A stretch of DNA of 64,000 bases from Atrina japonica (taxonomy: Eukaryota > Mollusca > Bivalvia > Pterioida > Pinnidae): contig BROG01000472.1 of the NCBI GenBank assembly GCA_030159075.1, positions 434,001 to 498,000 on the forward strand, written 5' to 3'. Positions 35,797 through 46,230 of the stretch are shown piece after piece. Position numbers and translations under genes: made by a program. Under the pieces are notes generated by a model. That model saw only the letters and a list, made by a program, of their open reading frames with translations. It ran no database searches and was not told the DNA's origin. The stretch's first letter is position 1. Each line of letters starts with the position of its first letter.

Positions 35797-36446
35797 ATGG
35801 CTTACTATCGGTCCATATTCCCCGATACGATACAATTAAAGCATGAATTTACCATGGTTGTGACGGGACCTGCCAAATCAGGGAAAACTGAATTTGTAAC
35901 ACAGTTGATAGAATGGAAGGATCAATGGATTCATTATCCTCGCGACAAAATTGTTTGGTGTTATCGTGAATGGCAACCTTATGAAATTTTACAACGGGAA
36001 CATCATTTTCACTTCCTTCAAAATATACCTGAGGATGACGAAGTCTTAGTTTCTGATCCAACTCGTCGTCACCTACTTGTCTTTGATGATATGATGGGTA
36101 GTAAAGCTCTCTCTGGTTTACACGTAAAGCACATCATCGGAACACAAGTTTGATCTACATCACTCACAACTTGTTTGGTCGTGCTAAACAATATCGTACC
36201 ATAAGTCTGAATGCTCATTATATCGTCCTGTTGAAGAATCCTAGAGATAAATCTCAAGTGACCAGCTTATCACGTCAATTAGAGCTACCAGGGTTAAACC
36301 ATGCTTATCACGATGCTAAAAATCGTCCTCATGGTTATCTCTTGATTGATCTCACATCGTTTACCCCTGATAATCTAAGATTAAGATCAGATATGTTTCA
36401 TCCTTGGTATACGGGAGGAATAGTGTTCTATACACCTTATAAGTAG
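35797..36446 (+). pseudogene. Virion packaging ATPase (FtsK/HerA-A32 type), copy A, frameshifted
   Basis: Expected role: pumping viral DNA into capsids. It starts at ATG 35797 (MAYYRSIF). Walker A is VTGPAKSGKT near residues 23-32 and Walker B is HLLVFDDMM near residue 95. The second half (36150-36446) is in another frame and contains IYITHNLFG, YIVLLKNPRDKSQ and GYLLIDLTSFTPDNLRLR. Compared with copy B, roughly 13 bases are missing near 36115, which causes the frame change. The total length of about 215 codons is normal for this family. It is followed after 50 bases by the basic-protein gene. Confidence 0.78.
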
Positions 36447-36498
36447 ACAGTAACTTTCTCTAGGCCGTCATTTCTCGTACTCCTGTTAACGTAGAATC

Positions 36499-37285
36499 AT
36501 GAATCCTTTACATTTACAGTAAACTGGTAACTACTTTAAGAAAATTGCTATTGGAGAATGATCCCGTCAGACGTCAAAAACTGTTAGAATTAGGTAGAGA
36601 CGCTTTATTGAAATGGTTTGGTATTGGGGCTAAAAATCTTCTGTCTGGTACTATTCCAGTGACCAAACCTAGAGCAACGTTAATACAGAGAAATGCTGAT
36701 CATTTAAAAATCATTGCTGACCCAAAAGCTGAAGAGGAAGCTAAGAAGTCTGCTATCTTAAAACGGGGAGGAGCAGGGTTATTAGGTGGGGTAATCATTC
36801 GATCCCTATTACAGTGGGCTGGTCGTCTCAAGAAAAACACTGCACCTAAAAAGAAAAAAACACCCCCTCCTCCTAAGCAGAAAAATAAGAACCCTAAGAA
36901 GAAGAAGAGCCCTAAGAATAAGAAGAGTGATAAGAAGAAGAACCCACAATTGGTTCTAAAACTGAATCTGAAACAGATTCGTGAAGCAGACACACTGGAT
37001 CAGGCTTCTCCTACACGAATACCGTCTCCACCTGTAACCAACAGTCCTGTAGCAGGGACTTCTGCTACTGCAACATCTATCTTTGGACAACCTATACGTC
37101 TTCCTGGTAGACCTAATATCAAAATTACACAAAGGAAACAACCCCCTTTTACTAATACTAAAGCAGTCCTACGGACGCTGAATGTACCTAAGAAGTCTAC
37201 TCCTACTGCTACTCCCAAGCAGTCCTTGTTATTTCCCTTATTACAAAAACTTTTAACTGCAAAAGATGTATCATCTCTGCTATAA
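36499..37285 (+). pseudogene. Basic Lys-rich viral protein, copy A
   Basis: The ATG at 36499 matches that of copy B, but copy A meets an early TAA through a small deletion; the frame is then open from 36545 to 37285 (about 246 codons). Features: an N-terminal helix (DPVRRQKLLELGRDALLKW), a glycine/hydrophobic segment (GGAGLLGGVIIRSLLQW), a long KKKK/PPPP-rich run, a Ser/Thr/Pro region, and IFGQPIRLPGRPN. A hydrophobic helix followed by a highly basic part suggests a minor virion or DNA-condensing core protein, but that is inference. No named family recognised. Confidence 0.6.
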
Positions 37286-37291
37286 CGTGTT

Positions 37292-37487
37292 GTATGCAGG
37301 TATTCAACCTCTCTATCGAGAAGTGAAATGTCGAAAGTACCCCATTTCTCTAAATGAGGTCAAACAATGGTTGAAAGAACAAGACACGTATACGCTTCAT
37401 AAATCTATGAAGAGAAAGTTTCCTCGTAACCAAAACGAGAGTGACCGATATGGATGAACAATGGCAATTAGATTTAGCTGATGTATT
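37292..37487 (+). pseudogene. Polinton-type integrase, N-terminal fragment, copy A
   Basis: Contains LYREVKCRKYPISLNEVKQW, then DTYTLHK and RKFPRNQ, followed after a frame slip by DEQWQLDLADV. This order (SL..V..WL..Q..YTLHK...FPRN...D.QWQ.DL.D) is the region leading into the retroviral integrase core of Polinton integrases; the D of DLADV would be the first catalytic Asp. The remaining core and chromodomain are lost at the SINE junction. Confidence 0.7.
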
Positions 37488-37497
37488 CAACCTCAAG

Positions 37498-37800
37498 AGA
37501 GCCGGCCTGGCTCAGTCGGTAGCGCGCTCGACTCTGGATCGTGAGGTCGTGAGTTCGAGTCTCGCCGGCGGCAGGTTGGTTTCCTGTCTTTCGGATGAGA
37601 CAGTAAAAACTGGAGGTCCCGTGTCACAATAGGTGTCGGCACGTTAAAGAACCCTCACTGCTCAATGGCCGTAAGTGCCGAGCATAGGCCAAAATTTGAA
37701 GCCCTTCACCGGCATTTGGTGACGTCTCCATATGAGTGAAATATTCTTGAGTGGGACGTTAAACAACAATAAACAAACAAACAAACAAACAAACAAACTT
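37498..37800 (+). mobile_element. tRNA-derived SINE, full length
   Basis: tRNA-like head with A box (TGGCTCAGTCGGTAGCG) and B box (GAGTTCGAGTC), then a body with ACTGGAGGTCCCGTGTCAC, GGCACGTTAAAGAACCC and CATATGAGTGAAATATTC, and a tail GTGGGACGTTAAACAACAAT followed by (AAAC)n to about 37797. The head starts as TGGCTCAG, Arg/Lys-like. A second copy lies at 59095 and a tail fragment at 58833. It abuts the broken integrase. Confidence 0.85.
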
Positions 37801-38455
37801 ACCGTCTGTTCCACATTGTTATTTTCATTTGGCAATTTTTTTCTACCATTTTGTTAAGGCTTTACTCATAAATTTAATATATTTGACTCGTGAATGAATA
37901 TATATGTATATCGTTTCTATCATTCCAAAATTCAAATCCTTATTAGTTTTCACATACATTTATTCATTTTAATGTTAGACATTTTGTCACTTTATAGTAT
38001 TCTAAAGAACTTACGAGTACTATCGTAGAATTACAAACTGGTATAATCTGAAACCACTATTCACATCTTCACGGTGATTTATATGTTATGTCATTACATT
38101 TCATTCTATTGTTTATATTTTTGTATATATGTTTTTTCCTTCACTACCTATGTCCTTCAGCTCCTATCCTCACCTGTTCAATGGTGCACGTGACAATTGT
38201 GTTGCTAATGCGGGCATGACTGGTTATGATCGCATTCATTTGAATAGAGATATTTTTGACAATGGATAATAGTTACCTGTGTCACAGAATCGCGATCGGG
38301 ATTTACTATTTGAAAGCATATAGTGTTTGTACAAACATGAATAAGTTAATCATTAGGCTAAATTTTTCATTATCTTCACTACTAAAGATTGTTTCTATTT
38401 TTTTTTTGTCGTGAATATTTGCAATTTTGTTCTACTATTGATTATTCATAATATA
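37801..38455. other. No gene seen (possible LINE-B 5' leader)
   Basis: AT-rich sequence after the SINE. The last part may be the untranslated leader of LINE-B. No motif recognised. Confidence 0.4.
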
Positions 38456-38458
38456 TAA

Positions 38459-38518
38459 AGTATTATATTATTATATTTGTTGTTAATTAGCATGGATGTT
38501 GAATCAAATCCAGGACCA
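38459..38518 (+). other. 2A-like ribosome-skipping motif at the start of LINE-B ORF2
   Basis: The frame opens after a TAA at 38456-38458 and reads a Leu/Ile-rich run followed by MDVESNPGPN. DVESNPGP matches the DxExNPGP consensus exactly, and the preceding LLLIS resembles the hydrophobic lead of active 2A sequences. Skipping would cut between the last Gly and Pro. 2A sequences are established at the N-terminus of some non-LTR elements of sea urchins and other invertebrates. Confidence 0.75.
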
Positions 38519-41500
38519 AATGTACACGAGCTATCTATTTTTCATCTTAATATTCGTAGTATTAGGAATAAATTAGACTTTATTGAGGATATTGCAAGTG
38601 ACTACAACATAATATCTCTAACTGAAACTCACCTTGACGAAACTGTATCTTCCAATGATTTAGTATTACAAGGTTTTAATGAGCCCTTCAGAGTAAAAAT
38701 TTTGCAGGGGGTGGAGTTCTAGTCTTTGTATCAGACCAAATAAAAGCCACTAGAAGAGCCGACTTAGAATTTGTAAACAGTGAACTAATATGGCTTCAAC
38801 TTGATTTTCCCTCCCGTTGTGTTTTACTAGGTACAATTTATAGACCACCCAACTCTTTCTGGGATCAATTCCATAATTCTGTAGAACGAGCATTTGATAT
38901 TTCATCAAATATTATAATTGTCGGTGATATCAACGTTGATTTAATTACAGTATCACAATATCATAGATTTTCAGATATTCTTAGTAACTTTAGTTTGAGG
39001 AATGTAATTACAGAACCTACAAGAATAGGACCGACACGTGTCAGTCTTCTAGATCCCGTTTTAATTTCACAATCTATTAAATGTATAGAACAATTAGTAT
39101 TCTCTATAAGTAGGGATATTAGTGATCACGAAGCATGATTAGCATATATTGAAGTAGATAGTAAAATAATTAAGTCCTATAAGCGGGAGGTTTGGTGTTA
39201 TAAACATGCTGATTTTATCAAGTTTAATACTCTAATTGAAAATTTTTCTTGGGAAAATATGTTCTTAGAATCTGAAAATATCGATGAAGCCTGTTTAAAT
39301 TTTACAAATAAATTTTTATCATTTGCAAAGCAGAGTATCCCATTTAAACAAGTCACTACAAGACCTAACGATAAACCGTGGATGACATCAGAACTGCGTA
39401 AAAGTATTAGAATTAGAAATAGATTGCACAAAAAATCCAGACTAAGTAAAAATGATGTTGATATATCAAATTTTAAGTCAGCTAGAAATCGAGTAAATAA
39501 TATGAAAAAACACGCACGCGAATATTTTTATCAAAATCTAGATGAGGTCATTGACAACTATAGTTCATCAGATCCTAAAGCATACTGGAAATTACTTAGG
39601 AGTTTAATTAAATCCAAAAATAAGTCAAATGAAATTCCATCTCTCATTGATCCACTGAGTGGCAATATTAAATACCACGATATAGAAAAGGCTGAACTAT
39701 CAAATAATTATTTTATCTCTATTACTGAATTAGAAGATACAAATGTTCGTGTTCCGTCTCTAGATCTAAAAACAAATTCAACGTTTAGTCATATAGACAT
39801 TAATTGACATTCTTAAAATACTAAAACTAGGAAAAGCTTCTGGTATAGATGGTATAAGTCACCATATGTTACGCAACACAGCAAATACCGTTTGCAAACC
39901 TTTAAAAACTTTATTCAACATGTCATTAACTAACTGTGTTTTTCCAGATTTGTGGAAACAAGCCATTATTATGCCATTGTTTCTAAAAGATAATAAATAC
40001 TTACCATCAAATTATAGACCTATAGCATTACTATCTGCAGTAGGGAAAGTTCTTGTACGGGTAATTTTTAAACATATGCACAACTATTTCTTGGCAAATT
40101 CTTTATTTTATTCAAGGCATTCTGGTTTCATGCCAACTCACTCTTACAGTTCATCAACTCATAGAAATATATCATAATATTTGTCTAAATTTAGAAGAAA
40201 AGAAACACACTAGTATTGTTTTTTGTGATATTTCTAAAGCATTTGACAGGGTTTGGCACAAAGGGATTATAGAGAAGCTCAAAGCTTATGGTATAACAGG
40301 AAATCTTTTAAACTGGTTAATTCATTACTTGAAATTCAGAAAACAAAAAGTGTTTGTAGGTGATTCTTATTCTCATTTTCAAAACATAAAATCTGGAGTT
40401 CCTCAAGGTTCTATATTAGGACCTCTTTTGTTTTTGATTTATATTAATGATATTACTGATGATTTAACAAGTACATCTCGTCTTTTTGCAGACGACACAT
40501 CATTGATTTATAGTTCATCCTCTAAATTAGAAATAGAACATGTTTTGAATTCCGACTTACAAATTATAAGTGACTGGTCCAAAAAATGGTTAATTACGTT
40601 CAATCCCAATAAAACGAATGTTATTTTTATTTCTAATACTGAACGTGATAATAATGTTAATTTAATTTTCGGTGAAACTAATTTGGATATGTCGGAAAGT
40701 CACAGACATCTAGGAGTTATTTTAAGTGCTAATACCAAATAGGGAAACCATATTGATTCTATCTATCTGTCTGTATTGCAAAAGATTAATGCTTTAAGGC
40801 AGCTAAAAGTTTTAGTTAATATAAATATTCTCTCAAAAATATATATATCATTCATTCTCCCTGTCCTTGAATATGCATGCGAGGTTTGGAGTGGTTGTCC
40901 AATTACTCGAAAAATTGCAGCTTGAAGCCGCTAGAATTGTGACAGGTTTACCCAGTTATGTTAATAGACAAGCCCTATATTTCGAAACTGGTTGGGAAAC
41001 TTTAGAGAGTAGAAGAGATAGGAGAAGAATAACTTTATTTTATAAAATTCATAATAATCTTACTTCATCTTACCTACACGAACTATTACCTCCACAAACT
41101 AGAGATATAAATAGATAATAATGATTATGTAATACCTAACTATAGACTCACCAGTACTAGACTATCTTTTATACCTTATACTACTAGACTTTGGAACAAT
41201 CTTCCTGAAATGACCCGAAACCAAACTTCTGTATCTAGATTTCGAAGTGCTATATCACATCATCAAAATAAACCTCCTGACTTCTTCAGTTACGGACTGC
41301 GTCGCATCAATATAATTCACACAAAACTTAGATATAACTGTAGCTCTCTAAATAATGATCTCTACCGTGTAAATTTAACAGATTCTCCTGCATGCCAATG
41401 TGGCCATAGTTGTGAAAATGCTTTCCACTACCTGCTGGAATGTCCAATATACTATATCTTGAGAAATATAATGTTCACTAAACTCCAGCCATATTACCCA

Positions 41501-41608
41501 ATAAGTTTAGATATTTTGTTGTCTGGTAACCCAGAGCTCCCAAATACTGAAAATGAAGAAATCTTTAAAATTGTACAAACCTTCATACGTGCTAGCAATC
41601 GATTTTAA
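38492..41608 (+). pseudogene. LINE-B ORF2: endonuclease-reverse transcriptase (broken)
   Basis: 38492-39170 is the endonuclease: FHLNIRSIRNKLDFI, LTETHLDE, GGGVLVFVS, GTIYRPPNS, IVGDINVD, LLDPVLIS and SDHEA, with a frame break near 38700 and a stop at 39136. 39259-39807 is the linker (RPNDKPWMTSELRKSIRIRN, KHAREYFYQNLD). 39810-40742 is the RT: GKASGIDGIS, PLFLKDNKYLPSNYRPIALL, then FCDISKAFDRVWHKG, GVPQGSILGPLLFLIYIND and LFADDTSLIY, whose ADD is catalytic. There is a frame change near 40155 and a stop at 40740. 41210-41608 has the terminal knuckle CQCGHSCENAFHYLLECP. Several frameshifts and stops; inactive. Confidence 0.82.
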
Positions 41609-42204
41609 ACGTCAGCCTCTATAACAGGTGCATCCTTCTCGTTCTGTTCTTTTCCATCTCTCTACTATCCTTTCCCTATCAACTTTACGTTCAAACCGTT
41701 GATTGAAGAAATATGATGTGTCAGTCTTAAAATATTGTAAGAAAAATAAATACTTGGGAGGAATGTCTACCTGGTACTTAGTTAGATTACTTGGAAGGAC
41801 CGGAATGAGATGAGAAAGTCTACAAGGAATGTTTTCATGGACATTTTGCTAGCGAGGGTATTTGAATGTATTGTTATAATAAGTACCAGGAGGTTGTTGG
41901 GTTTTCTTAATTGTGATATCAAATAACATGTATATTATATAAATCTGCTAAATACCTTATACTTCTCTTCTCTATGACTTTCTTTCTATCTTTGATTTTA
42001 TTTAATATTTAATACATGTATTTGATTATGCTGTCGCTATCAAATTATTTGTATATATTTGTTGTGGAGAGAGCGTCAATAAGTTGAGATAACTTGTGCT
42101 CAATCCAATTGCATTAAAAGCAATAAATTATGTTTAAACTAAACAAAACGATCGTTTTGTAAAGGCTCAATGTTTCTTCTTCTTGGTATAGGTTGATGAA
42201 ATAA

Positions 42205-42613
42205 CTATTGAAATAAAACATGACTAGGGACACCTCGATGTCTTTGACGTAAATAATACACACAGAAATGTCCACAAACTTTGGTGCGAGGGTATTGATA
42301 CATCTGTTGATTATAAATCACTCGATCTGCATGGCGTTTCATAAATTGATAAATATCAGGATAGATCCATGGAGGTAGTCCGTAAGAGTAAAAATATTCA
42401 GCAGTCTGATGACCTATGAAATGAATGGCAACCCATTTTTCTTCTGGTTGATCGTGGGGGATCTGTATTGACGATAAATGAATGTTTGCCATAAGGTAGA
42501 GAGTCGGGTAAAACGTCTCTTGGGTATACTGCGCCGAACGAGGGTCCTACATAAGGGTCTCGTGATAAAATACTATTGATTTGATGAGCATTCAAACCTT
42601 GAATACTTTGCAT
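42205..42613 (-). pseudogene. Adenain-like cysteine protease of viral copy B, frameshifted
   Basis: Family role: maturation cleavage of capsid proteins. The N-terminal frame (42613-42398) has LNAHQINSILSRDPYVGPSF and DVLPDSLP. The C-terminal frame (42492-42205) has EEKWVAIHFIGHQTAEYF, then YGLPPWIYP and VCGHFCVYYLRQRHRG, the last holding the active-site Cys (first Cys of CGHFC). In adenain/ULP1 proteases the catalytic His precedes the Trp of HW and an Asp/Asn follows in the YFDS-type strand. Here those positions read K (KW) and Y (YFYS), so the triad looks incomplete. The two frames overlap around 42400-42490, indicating one frameshift. Confidence 0.72.
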
Positions 42614-42734
42614 GGTTTCAATAGTCTATAGCCACTTTTCTCTGATTGTTGATTTATAATACGTTATAAAATTCTCTATAGACAATTCAGTTCACACTCT
42701 CTGCTAAAGCTTGAGCAAATGATGCGTACATTCC

Positions 42735-42960
42735 CTGTTTTTATCCATAGTAACTACATCAGCTAAATCTAATTGTCATTGTTTATCTATATTGGTCACT
42801 CTCGTTTGGTTACGTGGAAACTTTCTCTTAAAAGATTTATGAAGCGTATACGTGTCTGGTTCTTTCAACTATTGTGTGACCTCATTTAGAGAAATGGGAT
42901 ACTTTCGTCGTTTCACTTCTCGATAGAGAGGTTGTATACCTGCATACCCACACCGATTAG
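42735..42960 (-). pseudogene. Polinton-type integrase, N-terminal fragment, copy B
   Basis: Minus-strand counterpart of 37292-37487: LYREVKRRKYPISLNEV, a stop where copy A has a Trp codon, DTYTLHKSFKRKFPRNQ, and DLADV. The rest of the integrase core is absent; after about 100 bases the protease gene starts. Broken. Confidence 0.65.
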
Positions 42961-43108
42961 AGGGAACATAATAGATGGATGTTAATTTGGCATTTTGCGA
43001 AGATTTTGAGTTTTTATCCCTTCTGGAAGATGAGAACTCTTTTGGGAATTTTTAATGGTAGACCAGGCCGTAGGAGTCGATCTTTGCCAATCCTGAACAA
43101 TTTTCTGA

Positions 43109-43811
43109 CTAGGGGGGTGTCTTTACAGAATCGTTTATGTCAATAGAAGGAAGAGTAGGTATAACATCAAGGAACCCAGTGTCATCTTCATCATCATCAT
43201 CAAGATGTTTAGGGGTACTCATAGCCTTTGGTTTTACCGTAAGTTGATTTATCACTTTCATATAATTAGGGTTACGTATCCAATCACTAGCGACATTCGA
43301 TTCTACTAATTCTTTTACAAAACTATCAAGTCCCGAGGGTTGATACCATAGGTTGTGGCCGTAAGGCATCAGTTACGAGATCGACCATATTTGTCCCAGG
43401 TACGGTCTTCCCTTTGTATTGTATTTGGCCATCTTTTTCCCATGTTAGTATATCAGAATGTTTCTTGAGATGTTTAAATAACAAAGGGATTTTTGGTTTT
43501 AATGGAGCAGTGACACTGGATTTTATTTTTTGACTTCTTTTACTTTTTCTGTTTTCTGAGACCAAGTTCTCTGTTCTTCAGGATGACGAACTTGTTGTAG
43601 ATACGTACGGTATCGATGAAGTTGTAGACCAAACTTGGCTACCTTAGCTTCAGGAGTCAAATCATCACGATTTACAATCTAATTCATTACCTAAAGGTAC
43701 CGAAGATGCTACTTCCGGTGTATGAGGCGGAGGGCGTAAACTTCTTTCTCTCCATTGTTTGAGTTCTTCCATGGTCCTCTCGCGAACTAAGATAATTTTT
43801 CGTGTGGTCAT
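43109..43811 (-). pseudogene. Viral hypothetical protein 2 (copy B), several frameshifts
   Basis: Starts at ATG 43811 (MTTRKIILVRERTMEELKQW), continues in shifted frames with KIPLLFKHLKKHSDI, TWEKDGQIQYKGKTVPGTNM, VDLVTDALRP (43565-43326) and SGLDSFVKELVESNVASDW (43369-43109), and ends in an acidic DDDDEDDTG stretch. I recognise this layout from proteins encoded beside adenain and ATPase genes in invertebrate Polinton-like elements, but it has no named function. At least two frame breaks. Confidence 0.55.
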
Positions 43812-43899
43812 AGGATATATTTTAAGATAGGAGAATCTATGGGCCCTATTAATGGCGCTAACAAGGGTAAGATAGTTAAAGCACCACCCTGCTGATTCG

Positions 43900-44172
43900 T
43901 TAGAATACGACGTCATTGAGGATGTCATTTGAGGATGAACTAGTTTTTTTTAAGATCCGTTTCTTTGAACCCAAGTGATGTTTCTGACGTTTTGTTAAAG
44001 GAATCACTCCTTTTAAGATGTTATACACTACCTCACAATTTTTCATGATTGTGTCATCAGGGCCGTACCGTAAGATCATCTTTTTAAACTCAATAGGATA
44101 CTGTTTTTGTCCTAAGACTTTAATCAAAGCGGCTTGAGATTCAAGCCCATGCTTCCTTTTTCTTGGTGCCAT
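43900..44172 (-). CDS. Viral hypothetical protein 1 (copy B), 90 aa, open
   Basis: ATG at 44172, stop at 43900. Basic N-terminus (MAPRKRKHG), central helical region (YPIEFKKMILRYGPDDTIMK, NCEVVYNILKGVIPLTKRQK) and a basic tail (KKRILKKTSSSS). The pattern of a Cys-containing helix followed by G.IPLT..QK..L..KK..L is one I associate with small proteins of invertebrate Polinton/adintovirus-like elements; function unknown. It is the only viral ORF of normal size here without a visible break. Confidence 0.55.
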   Translation of the reverse strand: MAPRKRKHGLESQAALIKVLGQKQYPIEFKKMILRYGPDDTIMKNCEVVYNILKGVIPLTKRQKHHLGSKKRILKKTSSSSNDILNDVVF

Positions 44173-44238
44173 GATATAACTACAACTAAGTATTCTATAC
44201 AAATTACTCAATACATGATCTGAGGTAGTTTTATAAAC

Positions 44239-44334
44239 CTATATCAACATAGGATGTTGAAGTCGTTTGTGATCTTGAAGTTCTTTACTCGTATTAAAAA
44301 GAGCCCGACACAATACACATTTGTAGCTATTCAT
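44239..44334 (-). CDS. Tiny single C2H2 zinc-finger ORF (31 aa) of viral copy B
   Basis: ATG at 44334, stop TAG at 44239-44241. It contains YKCVLCRALF...LQDHKRLQH: Cys-x2-Cys-x12-His-x4-His, a canonical C2H2 finger with the hydrophobic core residues in place, and almost nothing else. It lies between the basic protein and hypothetical protein 1, all on the same strand. Too short for ordinary gene finders. Its interval is deleted in copy A. Whether it is translated alone is unknown. Confidence 0.55.
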   Translation of the reverse strand: MNSYKCVLCRALFNTSKELQDHKRLQHPMLI

Positions 44335-44399
44335 ATATGAAGGTTTTGTCTTAGACTAACTAGTGATCCAAAGGTAGAAGCAAACAAAGGTAAACGAGT

Positions 44400-45030
44400 A
44401 GACACATTTGTTCAACTGAGATGATACATCTTTCGCAGTTAAAGGTTTTGGTAATAAGGGAAATAACAAGGATTGCTTTGGAGTAGAAGTAGGAGTAGAC
44501 TTCTTAGGTACATTCAGTTTCTATAGGACTGCTTTAGTCTTAGAAATATGAGGTTGTTTCCGTTCATATTAGGTCTACCAGGAAGACGTATAGGTTGTCC
44601 AAAGATAGATGTTGCAGTAGCAGAAGTTCCTGCTTCAGGGGTGTTGGTTACAGGTGGAGAGGGTATTCATGTAGAAGCCTGATTCAATGCGTCAGCGTCA
44701 CGAATCTGTTTCAGATTCAGTTTTGGATTCTTCTTCTTAGGGTTCTTATTTTTCTGCTTAGGAGGAGGGGGTATTTTTTCTTTTTAGGTGCAGTGTTCTT
44801 CTTGAGACGACCAGCCCACTGTAATAGGGATCGAATGATTATCCCACCAAAGAACCCTGCCCATCCCCGTTTTAAGACAGCAAATTTCTTAGCTTCTTCA
44901 TCAGTTTTTGGGTTTCATTTCAATAAAGCGTCTCTGCCTAATTCTAACAGTTCTTGACGTCTGACGGGATCTTTCTCGAATTGTAATTTTCTTAAAGTAG
45001 TCACCAGTTTACTGGTGGCTTTAGGTAAAG
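44400..45030 (-). pseudogene. Basic Lys-rich viral protein, copy B (broken)
   Basis: Minus-strand counterpart of 36499-37285. The ATG lies near 45034, within GAATCATGAATCCTTTACC. Recognisable blocks: DPVRRQELL, PPPKQKNKNPKKK, LKQIRDAD, IPSPPVTNTPEAGTSATATS and IFGQPIRLPGRPN. Several stops and frame changes. The Lys-rich run is shorter than in copy A. Confidence 0.6.
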
Positions 45031-45089
45031 GATTCATGATTCTACGTTTACATGAATACGAGAAATGACGGCCTAAAGAAAGTTACTGT

Positions 45090-45770
45090 CTACTTATAAG
45101 GTGTATACAATACTATTTCCCCCGTATATCAAGGATGGAACAGACCTTATCTTAATCTTAGATTATCAGGGGTAGACGATGTGAGATCAATCAAGAGATA
45201 GCCATGAGGACAACTTGTAGCATCGTGATATTAAAGCATGGTTTAACCCTGGTAGGTCTAATTGACATGATAAGCTGGTCACTTGAGATTTATCTCTGAG
45301 ATTTATTAACAGGACGAGATAATGAGCACTCAGACTTATGGTACGATATTGTTTAGCACGATCAAACAAGTTTTGAGTGATGTAGATCATACTCGTGTTC
45401 TGATGATGTGCTTTACGTGTAAACCATTCTACGATAGAATCGAGAGCTTTACTACCCATTATATCATCAGAGACAAGTAGGTGACAACTAGTTGGATCAG
45501 AAACTAAGACTTCGTCATCCCCAGATATATTTTGAATGAAGTGAACATGATGTTCCCGTTGTAAGATTCCATAAGCAGGTTGCCATTCACGATAACACCA
45601 TACAATTTAGTTGTGACGGGAATGAATCCATTGATCCTTCCATTTTATCAACTGTTTTACAAATTCAGTTTTCCCAGATTTGGTAGGTCCTGCCACAACC
45701 ATGTAAATTCATGCTTCAATTGTATCGTATCAGGAGATATGGACTGATAGTAAGCCATTTTAATACTAGT
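45090..45770 (-). pseudogene. Virion packaging ATPase, copy B (broken)
   Basis: Minus-strand counterpart of 35797-36446. The Walker A region is at about 45665-45690 (GPTKSGKT-like, in a shifted frame). The C-terminal half is open at 45459-45187 (SIVEWFTRKAHHQN, MIYITQNLFDRAKQYRTISL, YLVLLINLRDKSQ). It retains the bases that copy A has lost before the IYIT block. Other frameshifts are present. Confidence 0.7.
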
Positions 45771-45959
45771 AATGAAACTGAGAGATGTAGTATTATATAC
45801 ATGGTCCCGTTAGTAGTGTATGTATAAATCATCTAAGGTATAAGACAAAATCGTTCCGAGTAGCAGTAGTAGGAGTCATGAAACAACTCATACTCCAAAT
45901 AGACCTCTGACGTCACAGCTTGCGTGCGCGTTCACAGTCTCTATATAAACCAGACATTT

Positions 45960-46230
45960 GGTTTTACTCGGTATCAGTTCATCGTGGACAGCTTTGAGGA
46001 TATCCCTTCAGAAAGTGATTTCCGTATAGGAATTTATCGGTGTTCGTCGACAAAGAGAAAAGTGATATTTGTGCTGCCTACTCCATGAACGCCCATGTTC
46101 ACGAGCCGTCCGCCACCACCACTCTTCCCACGGGAATATCTGTGTTGTCCATGCGATGTCAGATAATTGGTTCACCTGAGTAATCATTAATATTCTCGAG
46201 CCTCTCTTGACATGAGTTATATGCAGGGAA
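45960..46230 (+). pseudogene. Divergent small gene of viral copy B (remnant)
   Basis: Reads VDSFEDIPSESDF after TCGGTATCAGTTCATCGTG, matching the TCGGTATCAGTTCATCATC context of the copy A small gene, then STKRKVIFVLPTP, a stop, and a short Pro run (RPPPPLFP). The coiled-coil end and the histone-type stem-loop of copy A were not found here. The region 46250-46680 holds nothing else recognisable. Confidence 0.4.

Larger units (their letters stand above)
35200..37490 (+). mobile_element. Endogenous adintovirus/Polinton-like fragment, copy A
   Basis: Gene order on the plus strand: divergent small gene (35286-35568, minus), packaging ATPase (35797-36446), basic protein (36499-37285) and the start of a retroviral-type integrase (37292-37487). 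Packaging ATPase plus integrase, with an adenain-type protease in the sister copy, is the signature of Maverick/Polinton elements and adintoviruses. Compared with copy B (42.2-46.2 kb) about 1.4 kb between the basic protein and the integrase is deleted. The integrase is cut off where the SINE at 37498 begins. All genes are broken; capsid and polymerase genes are absent from the window. Confidence 0.75.
38456..42140 (+). mobile_element. LINE-B: CR1/jockey-group non-LTR retrotransposon
   Basis: Plus-strand LINE with endonuclease, RT and a C-terminal cysteine/histidine knuckle in one (now broken) ORF2, preceded by a 2A-like motif. The 3' region after 41608 ends around 42140 near AGCAATAAATTATG. 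It sits between the two inverted viral copies. Clade assignment (CR1/L2/jockey group) comes from motif flavour only. Confidence 0.75.

Noticed and set aside
36700..36993. Hydrophobic ORF on the minus strand, also 44595-44957 on plus
   Set aside because: Antisense shadows of the Lys-rich viral protein in copies A and B.
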